Below are positions 35,757-44,014 of a DNA stretch of 64,000 nucleotides, piece after piece. Source of the stretch: Labyrinthula sp. Ha (Eukaryota; Sar; Bigyra; Labyrinthulida; Labyrinthulaceae); the NCBI GenBank assembly GCA_015227615.1, contig JAALGZ010000038.1, positions 286,728 through 350,727 on the forward strand, given 5' to 3'. How positions within the stretch are numbered: position 1 is the first letter of the stretch; each line of letters opens with the position of its first letter. Position numbers and translations under genes: made by a program. The notes under the pieces are model-generated. The model saw only the letters and a list, made by a program, of their open reading frames with translations, was not told the DNA's origin and ran no database searches.

Positions 35757-35857
35757 ATTAGAGTTGCTTAAATTTCGCTAGAATTGAATATAGAAAAAAG
35801 GAGTTCTGAAATATACTTGGCAGGATTTATTCATATGGATCCTTTGTTATTGCCATT

Positions 35858-36453
35858 ATGTATATTTTTCTCCTGAGTCTATTTTTGAATATTTGGATAT
35901 TTTGTGTAAGAGTTAATTATTTACTCTTCAGTATATTCAGATCTCTCCCACCATGCATGACCTTAGTTTTAACAAGCAATATATACTTTCGAAATAAAAA
36001 GAGAAATATGTTGTTTATCTCTTGTTTCATTCTGAGGGTTAGGCTCTGGGAAACTATGCTGCTTAAGGCTGCTCAATTGTCGATAATATATTCCGTGGTC
36101 GGAGTGTTTTTTTTCAGTGGTAATTAAGAAGAGAAGAAACTAAATAAGTGTATTTTCCCTTATTCTTTCTTCTCCTTGTGTGTGAAATTTAGGAGACTTA
36201 GCTAGCTATGGTTTGAAATTTGATTCATTAATTCATACAATACAGAAACTACGTTTTCAAGAGTTCTGTATAAATACTGTCAGACTAACTTCTTGCATCC
36301 AAACTCTTAAGTTTAAACTGAATAATATAACTCATGTATGCAAATTTATTTTTATTGAATCTAAGTTAATATTTACATTTAAATTAGCCTCGCTGGACAT
36401 TTGGGTTGATTTTTTTCATATATTAGAATATAGCAGTAATCCTAGAAAGTTAT
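35858..36453 (+). CDS. Possible 3' exons or second LRR-like fragment
   Basis: Frames at 35858-36127 and 36213-36453 are leucine/isoleucine-rich with LRR-like phrases (FRSLPPCMTLVLTSN; CIQTLKFKLNNITH). Candidate short introns fit: 28 nt at 35904-35931 (GTGTAAG...CTTCAG), and 30 nt starting at the GTATGC just after ITH near 36336, which would read on to TLKFKLNNITHLIFTFKLASLDIW. The last frame ends in TGA at 36453. Whether these belong to the gene before, to a separate gene or to a relic is undecided. Confidence 0.25.
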
Positions 36454-36545
36454 GAGATTTGTTTGGATTACTTGCCCATACATTCTACTACTCCAGATAA
36501 TAAGACTAGTGGAACCTTTGGCAACTCCTCCTTAGAGTCAGATAT

Positions 36546-36550
36546 GTAAA
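36546..36550. repeat. Target-site duplication GTAAA, left copy (copia element A)
   Basis: GTAAA immediately outside the left LTR equals GTAAA immediately outside the right LTR (41575-41579). Five-bp duplications are standard for Ty1/copia integrases. Confidence 0.9.
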
Positions 36551-36673
36551 TGTTGAACAGTTTTATATTTAAAAACCAATTAACCAATTAAAGTCTGCTT
36601 TAGTACCAATGTACTATTTGCAACGACTACTTATAAAAAGCAACTACCATAAATATATTTATATTATTTAACA
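36551..36673 (-). repeat. 3' LTR of copia element A
   Basis: 123 bp, TG...CA termini (TGTTGAAC...TTAACA). It contains CAATTAACCAATTAA at 36577-36591, found again in the lipase/GST promoter. The Gag-Pol stop codon (36664-36666) lies inside this LTR. Confidence 0.95.
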
Positions 36674-39600
36674 CCTTTCCCCTTCATTTGAAATACTTTT
36701 TCACATAAGTTGAACAGTTTGTTCTTACCAACAAGTTTAGTAAAGGGGTCAGCTAAATTTTCTGCAGTCTGAACGTAAATAAGTTCAGCATTCATTTCCT
36801 TAATTTCTTGACTTGCACATTTATACTTTGAACTAATATGCTTCACAGCATGTTGAGCAGATTCACGTTTGCACATACGAAGTGCTCCCTGATTATCAAT
36901 AAATATCCTTGTAGCAACTTTTATCTTCAAGTTCTTAAGAGTTTCATATATTGCTTTAAGTTCCTTCACAGATAAACTAATTCCAATAAACTCAGCTATC
37001 GTAGAATTTCGAGTGTAAATAGGTTCCAATTTGCTTCGATATGAGATAACATTATTATTTAACGTAATGATGTTTCCATATACAGTCTTTTCTTCTTTTC
37101 CATTAGCATGAGAACTATCCACCATCATATTCAGCGTGTTCACTTCCTTCAGTTTTCGATAAACTAAACTGTATTCTTTCGTATTTTTAAGATACATAAA
37201 TAAACGTTTTACCTGCGTAAGGCCCAGCTCAGTTGGACAAGACATAGAAGTAGCTAGAGTTTGAACAGCAAAAGATATGTCTGGTCTTCCGTTTATAGCT
37301 ATATAGTTAGCTAATCCAACCATTTGCTGATATTCTTTTTCTTCAGATAGTTTAGGAGTATCATCGGACGTAAGATCTGTGTTGATCGGAGTAGGAGCAG
37401 TTTGAACTTGTTCTAAGTTGAGCTTGTGTTTGTAGAATCCGTTTACTATGTGAGAAAACATGTTGCAAATACAGCTATTTTTCGCACCTTTGGTAAGACG
37501 TATTCCAATATACGTGTCAGCCACTTCGTTACTCTTCAGCTTGTAGCTTTTCTTCATAAGATCTTCGAATTCAGATATTCTAAACTCTGTTCCAGAGTAT
37601 AAAAGATCGTCCACATACACTAAAACGACTATTTCTTTCCTTTCCCCGTCAGAAAACAGACAGCTTTCTCCAACCACCGGTTTTAAATTTAACGTCTCTA
37701 ATGTGTTTCTCAAAGTTTCATACCAAATCTTCGGGGCTTGGCGGAGTCCATATATTGATGTTGAAGATTTCCATACTTTTTTGTTGCCGTCTCTTTTTGG
37801 GTGACCTCTTGGAAGCTCTAAAAATATATCGTTTGGAAGAGATCCATAGATGAAGGCAGCTGTGATGTCCATCTGTCTAATCCACATCTTAAATCCAATT
37901 GCAATACATAGAAATATTCTTATTGTAGTTATTGGAGCAACAGGAGCGTAAAATCTTGTATCTCTTTTCTTGAACTGACTTCTAGCTTTGTTGTCGTTCG
38001 CACAGATCCTGACTTTTGCGATCATATTTCCATAGAAATCCTTTTTCACTTTGAACAGCTCAACAATAGGTATCACCCTATTAGGAGGCTCTGGTCTGTC
38101 AACGACCTTAAAAATCCCTGTTTCTTCGAGAGCTTTGAGTTCTTTCTCATATGCTTCTAACCAGTATTGTTTGTCGTTTCTGTATTGTATTTGTGAATAG
38201 GTTCTCGGTGGTATTGTGCTATTCGTGATTTTATTGGATGAATAAACCTCTTCTTCATCTGAATTTTGATTTCTTTTGATTTTATTGGCTGATTTTACTC
38301 CTAATTTTTTAACTGTGTGATTCCTATTTCTGCATCCTTGAATGATGTTATCTGTGCTAATTTCAGAATTCACCCACTTTGTAGAATTGCCCAAATTTTG
38401 ATCCTTTTGAGACACCTTAGAATTAAATTGAATTGGAGATGAAACACAACTGTTTGGTTTGATTTCCTCGATTGATGGAGATTCGGACGTATCGGAGCTG
38501 TTATCTGACAATTCGTAGTACTCTGGTTGTTGTATCTGAAGATGTGGGAGGTTTTTGTTGATCAGTTTTCTCATACGGTCTTTGTGGATGTTGTTTTTTA
38601 AGTCTTTTGGTGAGAGTGATATGAATTTATTGTATGTTGCACGTATGGTGCCGATCTCGTCGAGTTGGATGGTTCGAAATAGTTGAATTTTGTTGGTCTT
38701 CAAGTTGAGTGTGATATATGCTTTGGATTGGACGTCATTTCCTAAGTAGATGATGGGAGTCGTAGTTGATAGTTTGGATTTCCTCGGTTTGAGTGCGAAG
38801 CCTTTTGCGCCAAATAACTTTATGTTCTCTAGCTTTGGAGGGATGTTATAGATTATTTCGAAGGGTGACTTTGATAGTTGTTTTGCTATTCGGTTGAGGA
38901 TGTAGCAGGAGTGTTTGGCTGCAAAGCACCAAAAACGTTCGGATAAGTTGGATTGGAATAAGAGGGCCCTCATCATGGATACGACAGTTCTGTTCTGTCT
39001 TTCAATACGTCCATTTTCAGAAGGTTGATATGCGTTCGAATACTCCCGCTTTATTCCAGATTTTAAACAGAAGTGATCCAGGTTTTTAAATTCAGTTCCG
39101 TTGTCAGAGAAAATACACTTCACAGGTTTGTCATATTGTTTTTGAAGCTTTTTTATGCATTTTATCAGCTCGTTTGATATTGTATCTTTCTTTCTTGTAA
39201 GTATAGGTATGAGATATCCAGTGTAGTTGCAGACTGAAAGGTTGATCCAGATGAAATTTTGGAAGGATAAGGGGAACGGGCCCATAGTATCTGTGTGTAA
39301 CTTTTCAAAAGGATACGTTCCTTTCATGAGAGAGCTGTTAGAGTATTGAACTGCTTTGTGTTTGCGACTTTGAACCAGTTTTCCAGCTGAGCATCCAATG
39401 CAGAAATCTTGTTTCATCTCAGGGTATCCGTTTCTTTTTATGTATTCTTTATTTAGATGACCAAGTCTGTAGTGGGAGAGATCAGAAGAGGATACGTTAA
39501 GTTCGTTCAACGCAATTCTGTTGTTTGGATTTTTGATACAATGAAGAATATAATGGTTGTTTTTTCTGTGTAGGTGTGCAACTGTAAGATCATGTTTTGT

Positions 39601-41106
39601 TATTCTGGCTCCTTTCTTGTCTTTAATAATAGCAAAGTTGTCATCCACCAGCTGAGGTTCGGAGATAATGGTTTGTTTGATTCCAGGTATGTACACAACG
39701 TTTTTTAGATGTATAGCTGTGTTGTTTTTAAGAAGTAGCTTCAAAGATCCTTGGACAATGTTGATGTTTCTGGTGTGAAGTGCTCCAGATACTTTGACGT
39801 TAGAGATGTCTTTAGGATTCGATAAAAGATTTCGATTTCCTGTGACGTGTTGCGTTGCTCCAGAATCAACTAGGCAGCATAAGCACTGTTCATTGAACCT
39901 GTGGGTACATTTTTCTTTTGAGACAGATACATCTTTCAGTTGAATGTTTAGGGTCATGAGAGAGTAGTCAACGTCCGTCGGATACTCATTCAGTTCATAC
40001 TCTTCTTCTACTTGGTTTTCTTCTGCGTTACATTCCTCGTTTTGGCTCGTTTCATCCTCTGACGCGTATTCATCTTCTAAAATATCGACCGTATTTACTC
40101 TAATAACTTGGATCGTGCAGTTTTTGTATGTGTGAGAACCGGATCCGCACAAGAAGCAGACGTGTTCTTTATTTGGACACATTTTTATGTAGTGGCCGAA
40201 ACCCCCACATTTCAAGCATCTGTTTTTTGCTTTGAAAATCTTCTTTCTTGTGGGATTGGTAGAGGTAGAGGAAAACTTATTGTTTTGGACATTGGCCACT
40301 TTAACTTTCACGTTGTTGGATCTGGATTTTTGCTCAGGACATCGGAGAGTAATGTTGGCGTTTACTTTGAGGAAGAAACTTATGGTCCCTGCAAGCGTGG
40401 TCTCATTGCACATGGATTTGTGCACATAGAACCTATCATCAGGAAGTCCTTGGATGAAGTCTTCAGCAATATCTTTAGATTCTTGGCCTCCATATAGACA
40501 GTATTCAGAGAATCTTTTTCGAAAAATATTAATGTAAGAAGTAAGATCCCGATATTGAATATTTTGAAGTCTTCGTTTTGCTTGTATTCTAGCTGTATCT
40601 TTGTCCTTCATATAGTGAATCCGAATTTGCATCATTCCATGAAATATTGTAGGTCCATTGTCAATGTAGTGAACCAATTCTATAGTCATAGATCTTCTTA
40701 GAGTGTGAATAACCTCAAGTTGTTTCGAAGCTAGCTCCATTTTATCCTTAAGAAACACTTTCTTATCATAGTAGCAAGGTACAACTAATTTATCCAATAC
40801 AACTACAGATGCTGTCATAGAAAGGTTCATAAGTTCCAGAGGCGTATCCATGGATTCATCGTTATATACTTTAACTTTCTTTACATCGTAGAATTCTTCG
40901 TTGTTAATTTCTTTAAGATATTGTTGGAGACCTTCTCTAGCGGAGGAATCTTCTTTTAACAGTCTAGGTGATGTAATTTCATATTGTAGGAACATGGATA
41001 GGTGTTTTTTGCCAAGATATGCAAGAATAGTTGTTTCCCAGTCTCTAAATGGGACTCTTGGGGTTCCGAGCTTAGGAAGTTTGTTGGATTCTTTGCCAAT
41101 GTTCAT
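36664..41106 (-). CDS. Copia Gag-Pol polyprotein (element A), intact
   Basis: A 1480-residue single frame from ATG 41106. In order: Gag; two CCHC zinc knuckles (CLKCGGFGHYIKMC and CFLCGSGSHTYKNC, near 296-332); aspartic protease DSGATQH (near 412); integrase HHCC then core with TDTMGPF, FSDNGTEFKN and the Glu in NGRIERQNR; reverse transcriptase with YGLRQAPKIWY and catalytic YVDDLL; RNase H with MMVDSSH, a Glu-bearing helix and FIDNQGA. This order (integrase before RT) is copia-type. No frameshift separates Gag from Pol, so the Gag excess must arise otherwise. The 3' end is unusual: the last codons are formed by the polypurine tract and the stop is in the LTR. Confidence 0.95.
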   Translation of the reverse strand: MNIGKESNKLPKLGTPRVPFRDWETTILAYLGKKHLSMFLQYEITSPRLLKEDSSAREGLQQYLKEINNEEFYDVKKVKVYNDESMDTPLELMNLSMTASVVVLDKLVVPCYYDKKVFLKDKMELASKQLEVIHTLRRSMTIELVHYIDNGPTIFHGMMQIRIHYMKDKDTARIQAKRRLQNIQYRDLTSYINIFRKRFSEYCLYGGQESKDIAEDFIQGLPDDRFYVHKSMCNETTLAGTISFFLKVNANITLRCPEQKSRSNNVKVKVANVQNNKFSSTSTNPTRKKIFKAKNRCLKCGGFGHYIKMCPNKEHVCFLCGSGSHTYKNCTIQVIRVNTVDILEDEYASEDETSQNEECNAEENQVEEEYELNEYPTDVDYSLMTLNIQLKDVSVSKEKCTHRFNEQCLCCLVDSGATQHVTGNRNLLSNPKDISNVKVSGALHTRNINIVQGSLKLLLKNNTAIHLKNVVYIPGIKQTIISEPQLVDDNFAIIKDKKGARITKHDLTVAHLHRKNNHYILHCIKNPNNRIALNELNVSSSDLSHYRLGHLNKEYIKRNGYPEMKQDFCIGCSAGKLVQSRKHKAVQYSNSSLMKGTYPFEKLHTDTMGPFPLSFQNFIWINLSVCNYTGYLIPILTRKKDTISNELIKCIKKLQKQYDKPVKCIFSDNGTEFKNLDHFCLKSGIKREYSNAYQPSENGRIERQNRTVVSMMRALLFQSNLSERFWCFAAKHSCYILNRIAKQLSKSPFEIIYNIPPKLENIKLFGAKGFALKPRKSKLSTTTPIIYLGNDVQSKAYITLNLKTNKIQLFRTIQLDEIGTIRATYNKFISLSPKDLKNNIHKDRMRKLINKNLPHLQIQQPEYYELSDNSSDTSESPSIEEIKPNSCVSSPIQFNSKVSQKDQNLGNSTKWVNSEISTDNIIQGCRNRNHTVKKLGVKSANKIKRNQNSDEEEVYSSNKITNSTIPPRTYSQIQYRNDKQYWLEAYEKELKALEETGIFKVVDRPEPPNRVIPIVELFKVKKDFYGNMIAKVRICANDNKARSQFKKRDTRFYAPVAPITTIRIFLCIAIGFKMWIRQMDITAAFIYGSLPNDIFLELPRGHPKRDGNKKVWKSSTSIYGLRQAPKIWYETLRNTLETLNLKPVVGESCLFSDGERKEIVVLVYVDDLLYSGTEFRISEFEDLMKKSYKLKSNEVADTYIGIRLTKGAKNSCICNMFSHIVNGFYKHKLNLEQVQTAPTPINTDLTSDDTPKLSEEKEYQQMVGLANYIAINGRPDISFAVQTLATSMSCPTELGLTQVKRLFMYLKNTKEYSLVYRKLKEVNTLNMMVDSSHANGKEEKTVYGNIITLNNNVISYRSKLEPIYTRNSTIAEFIGISLSVKELKAIYETLKNLKIKVATRIFIDNQGALRMCKRESAQHAVKHISSKYKCASQEIKEMNAELIYVQTAENLADPFTKLVGKNKLFNLCEKVFQMKGKGVK
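36674..36688 (-). other. Polypurine tract of element A, inside the coding frame
   Basis: On the element strand ATGAAGGGGAAAGG abuts the 3' LTR start TGTTAAAT. The tract also encodes the penultimate residues (MKGKG) of Gag-Pol. Confidence 0.8.
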
Positions 41107-41435
41107 AGTCTTTAACTTTATAATTTGTTTTCTTATTTTGTCGTTTTTGATTTGTTTTGGTACGGTATTTGTTTGCGTAGTAATGTGGTATTGTATATGG
41201 TATCCGTGAATATAGATAAGGTGATGTTGTAATATTTATAACTTTTGGTTGATACCAGTCTTTCAAGGAAAAGTACAAGTTGTGAAGTAAGACAACTTGT
41301 TAAATAAATTCTTTTCTTTCTTAACCTGAATATTGAGGAACTCAAGTAGTTTTTCTCTTGAAGTTTGTCTTTTTCTTCTAGACCTTCTTAGAATCTAAAC
41401 TTAAGTGAATCGAGAAAGATAGGATCAGTAGCAGA

Positions 41436-41451
41436 GGTTAGGCTCTTAACC
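41436..41451 (-). other. Primer-binding site of element A, apparently for an internal tRNA fragment
   Basis: The element strand reads GGTTAAGAGCCTAACC directly after the 5' LTR. It lacks the TGG complementary to a tRNA CCA end. Its complement GGTTAGGCTCTTAACC looks like a tRNA anticodon arm (stem TTAGG, loop CTCTTAA with U33 and a CTT anticodon), ending just past the loop. This is the geometry of Drosophila copia, which is primed by a half-tRNA. tRNA identity (Lys-CTT) is inferred. Confidence 0.55.
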
Positions 41452-41574
41452 TGTTGAACAGTTTTATATTTAAAAACCAATTAACCAATTAAAGTCTGCT
41501 TTAGTACCAATGTACTATTTGCAACGACTACTTATAAAAAGCAACTACCATAAATATATTTATATTATTTAACA
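41452..41574 (-). repeat. 5' LTR of copia element A
   Basis: 123 bp, base-for-base the same as 36551-36673 on reading. On the element's own strand it is followed directly by the primer-binding site. Confidence 0.95.
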
Positions 41575-41579
41575 GTAAA
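41575..41579. repeat. Target-site duplication GTAAA, right copy (copia element A)
   Basis: Matches 36546-36550 exactly. Confidence 0.9.
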
Positions 41580-41850
41580 CCTTCTGCTTGAAAATTATCA
41601 AAACTAGTCTTTCTTCACCCATATGTTCTAAAACTGACCCGAATTGCTGCGTAGAAAGGTGAAAACGGGAATTGTATTTAATAGGCAAAAGAACTTTTTT
41701 ATATCTACTATAATAGCTGATATATGTGATGTATGTTTTGCATTTAATTAGCTGGAATAAACTCTCAGTACGTGAAAATAACTTGATTCTAATATGTAAA
41801 AATATTATGATTTAATATATATTTCTAAATATTCACCCAAAGTAATACAT

Positions 41851-42906
41851 TTAAAGAGGAATATATGTGCAAATCGGTACAGAAAAGTTTCCAAACTCAA
41901 CTACATCCTGATAATGATCAATATGTGCATCCACAGTACATGGTCTACAATTCCAGTAATCAGGAAACTCTTGAGCATAACAAGTTTTACAAGTTTCAGG
42001 TTCTTCAATATCATCCTCGTTATATTTACACATATATCCAGCTTGATTTGCCCACGCATTCGGTGCAACAGTAATAGGATCATATGGACTGTATCTTATT
42101 AAACTACATCCGGGTCCTCCAACTACATTTTCTTCAACTTCGATAATAGATCTATATCCAGGTGAGCCCCAAGTAATACTTGCAAAGTCTACATTTACTC
42201 CGAAAGAAAACATTTGATCCCTTGCACTATACCAGCTCTTCATATACCCGGCTAGAGCTCCTCCAAAACTATATCCAGCGAACAAGACTTTCAATCTTTG
42301 CCCAAATTCCAAGCTCAGGCTATCAATAGTACCTCTAATTAGCTCATCTGCCTGAGTTATATAATCCATTTCCTCATCAGTATAACTATCTATGCAACTC
42401 TGTGATCTGCCTCCAGATTCGTTTCTGTAAGAGTAGTATATCTCATTTGCACATGTGTCCGAGTCTGTAGTTCTTCCTCTAAATGTAAACATCAAATAGT
42501 GTGTCCTGTTACTAGGATCAATTCTTGTTGGAAAATCGTAAAGAAATGCCTGTAGATGAAGTCCAGCTTCTGGCGAAACATACAAAATTCTTGTGTAGTT
42601 GTCTAAACCAGGTTCTTCTCCATTGTACATGAAACCCAACCCTTTGTCTAATGGAAACAAGGCGTCTGCATAAGTCTTTTTGTCCTTTTCTGTTCCAAGG
42701 AGTTGAAGAAATAGATCATCCCAGGGAGTGCTTGATCCGATGAGGGTTGGTAAGAACTCTCTGCAACGAATATAATCTTCAAATCCAACACCTCCAGGTA
42801 GAATAATACCTTGAGTACTCCTCTTGTCTCCTTGATGTGCTTGTGAGGCTGTGTGAGAAGACGTAAATAAAAAGAGATTGGATAATAAGGTAGTTACTAA
42901 CTTCAT
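41851..42906 (-). CDS. Secreted class-3-type lipase (alpha/beta hydrolase)
   Basis: A 351-residue single exon from ATG 42906; a longer frame upstream starts only at GTG. Residues 1-23 (MKLVTTLLSNLFLFTSSHTA...) are a signal peptide. The nucleophile elbow AGYSFGGALAG puts the catalytic Ser at 213, preceded by a strand (KVLFA) as in fungal/class-3 lipases (usual GHSLGGALA). A likely catalytic Asp is D276 in RYSPYDPIT and the His is in AHIDHYQ (328 or 331). A pair of strands with TFRGRTT before it resembles the family's lid-side FRGT. Four CxxC-spaced cysteines near 306-323 suggest disulfides in an extracellular enzyme acting on acylglycerols or similar esters. Head-to-head with the GST gene. Confidence 0.75.
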   Translation of the reverse strand: MKLVTTLLSNLFLFTSSHTASQAHQGDKRSTQGIILPGGVGFEDYIRCREFLPTLIGSSTPWDDLFLQLLGTEKDKKTYADALFPLDKGLGFMYNGEEPGLDNYTRILYVSPEAGLHLQAFLYDFPTRIDPSNRTHYLMFTFRGRTTDSDTCANEIYYSYRNESGGRSQSCIDSYTDEEMDYITQADELIRGTIDSLSLEFGQRLKVLFAGYSFGGALAGYMKSWYSARDQMFSFGVNVDFASITWGSPGYRSIIEVEENVVGGPGCSLIRYSPYDPITVAPNAWANQAGYMCKYNEDDIEEPETCKTCYAQEFPDYWNCRPCTVDAHIDHYQDVVEFGNFSVPICTYIPL

Positions 42907-43269
42907 TTTAGAAATAAGTACTTGGTTTTGTTTGTGTATCTTTATCACATTCTCGGGGTTCGTTAAATACGGTGGTTGTCAGCAAGCGAAAAATCTATTA
43001 ACCAGTGAAATTTGAAACGTGGTTTGAATGTTATTATGTCTTTCCGCCTATTTGATCGAATTTTCCGATGTCTGTGCTTATATTTTTGGTGTAATGTAAA
43101 AAGTATTCTTTGCGTTCCAATTTCCTTTTCTTGTGGTTAGAAATAAATCTTCTAACCCAACTGTATCATATTATATAAATATGATTGGTGCAATTAACCA
43201 ATTAACTGTAAAAGAAGATCGCCATGTGATTGGTTAGTTAATCCAATTATTCTGCAAGGTAGGCTTGAA
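42907..43269. promoter_or_regulatory. Divergent lipase/GST promoter region with CCAAT-like motifs
   Basis: 363 bp between start codons. Contains ATGATTGGTGC (43181), CAATTAACCAATTAA (43191-43205) and GTGATTGGTTAGTTAATCCAATT (about 43226-43248): several CCAAT/ATTGG cores in both directions within 70 bp of the GST ATG. The 15-bp CAATTAACCAATTAA is also in the LTR of copia element A. Confidence 0.45.
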
Positions 43270-44007
43270 ATGAAAGAGAAGATATTATATGGACATTTTA
43301 TTAGTCAACCCACTCGCTCGGTTCTCTGGGTCTTGAGTTATTTAGAGATAGATTACACTTTTAAAATGATATCTCCATCCAGAGGGGACCTTTTAACGTC
43401 TGAATATTCAAAGCTAAACCCTAATCATAAGATGCCAGTGTTGCTACTGAAAGATACAAAAGAAACATCGCTGACTCAATCTAGTTCAATAATGAGGTAT
43501 TTGTGTGGCTTAAAAAAATCTTCTTCTATATATGAATCAAACCCTTCTGGAGACTATAGCCGGCTAAGAAATGCTTATATTGACTCTTGGTTGGATTGGA
43601 AAACGGATCACTTGCGCCCAGGTGCAGCAGGTTTAGTACGTCGAGATCTGATGTTCGATCTCCAGGGAAAGGACACAAAGCATTCGCTTAGATATGATGT
43701 AAAGGAGATCCCAAGAGAGAGAGAAGTAAGACAGTTGCTGCAGGGTTTGACCGTGTTGAACGATCACTTGAAAACGAGAGAAGATAAATTCTTGGTTAAA
43801 GGAGGATTTAGTTTAGCTGATATAGGAGTATTTTGCGAGTTAGCTCAACTTAAATGGCTGAAACTAACGGGAAAAGGTGACTGGCTTCATGATTTCCCAG
43901 AGATTAAGAAGTTTGTTGAAGTTATTCAGAAACAAAAAGGATACAAAGCAAGTCATGCACAGTTTGAAAATTTCCTGAATAAGGTTTCTCTGCCTTCAAA
44001 ACTTTGA
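43270..44007 (+). CDS. Glutathione S-transferase, theta-like
   Basis: Single exon, 245 residues. The N-terminal thioredoxin-fold domain starts ILYGHFISQPTRSVLWVLSYLEI, with the catalytic Ser in SQPTRS (theta-type Ser-x-Pro-x-Arg). KLNPNHKMPVLLL carries the conserved cis-Pro, and LTQSSSIMRYLCG the glutathione gamma-glutamyl-binding Ser. The all-helical C-terminal domain has SLADIGVFCELAQL, the family's N-capping Asp box. GSTs conjugate glutathione to electrophiles in the cytosol. It is tail-to-tail with the GGCT-like gene (7 bp between stops), a possible functional pairing in glutathione metabolism, but the spacing is typical of all genes here. Confidence 0.88.
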   Translation: MKEKILYGHFISQPTRSVLWVLSYLEIDYTFKMISPSRGDLLTSEYSKLNPNHKMPVLLLKDTKETSLTQSSSIMRYLCGLKKSSSIYESNPSGDYSRLRNAYIDSWLDWKTDHLRPGAAGLVRRDLMFDLQGKDTKHSLRYDVKEIPREREVRQLLQGLTVLNDHLKTREDKFLVKGGFSLADIGVFCELAQLKWLKLTGKGDWLHDFPEIKKFVEVIQKQKGYKASHAQFENFLNKVSLPSKL

Positions 44008-44014
44008 GTTCTAT

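Larger units (their letters stand above)
36551..41574 (-). mobile_element. Intact young Ty1/copia retrotransposon (element A)
   Basis: 5,024 bp: two 123-bp LTRs that I read as identical, a 5-bp GTAAA target duplication, a primer-binding site touching the 5' LTR, one uninterrupted Gag-Pol frame and a purine-rich tract touching the 3' LTR. Identical LTRs mean very recent insertion; all parts needed for movement appear present. It lies between the LRR-like exons and the lipase gene without breaking either. Confidence 0.95.

Noticed and set aside
35754-35784. TAA-TAA in the LRR-like exon as evidence of stop-codon readthrough
   Set aside because: The segment fits a 31-nt GTATAA...GCTAG intron typical of this genome, and the protein ends at about the same place either way.
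40108-40497. Open frame of 129 codons on the plus strand within copia element A
   Set aside because: It lies opposite the zinc-knuckle region of Gag-Pol and is a mirror of that coding sequence. The same applies to plus-strand frames opposite element B (56202-57890) and minus-strand frames inside Pol5 (20546-23029).
41421-41440. AGTAGCAGAGG near the 5' LTR of element A as an initiator-Met-type primer-binding site
   Set aside because: It is on the wrong strand for the element's direction and does not touch the LTR.
42907-42948. Lipase start 14 codons upstream of ATG 42906
   Set aside because: That start would be GTG, and it places residues ahead of a well-formed signal peptide. The ATG at 42906 begins the signal peptide directly.
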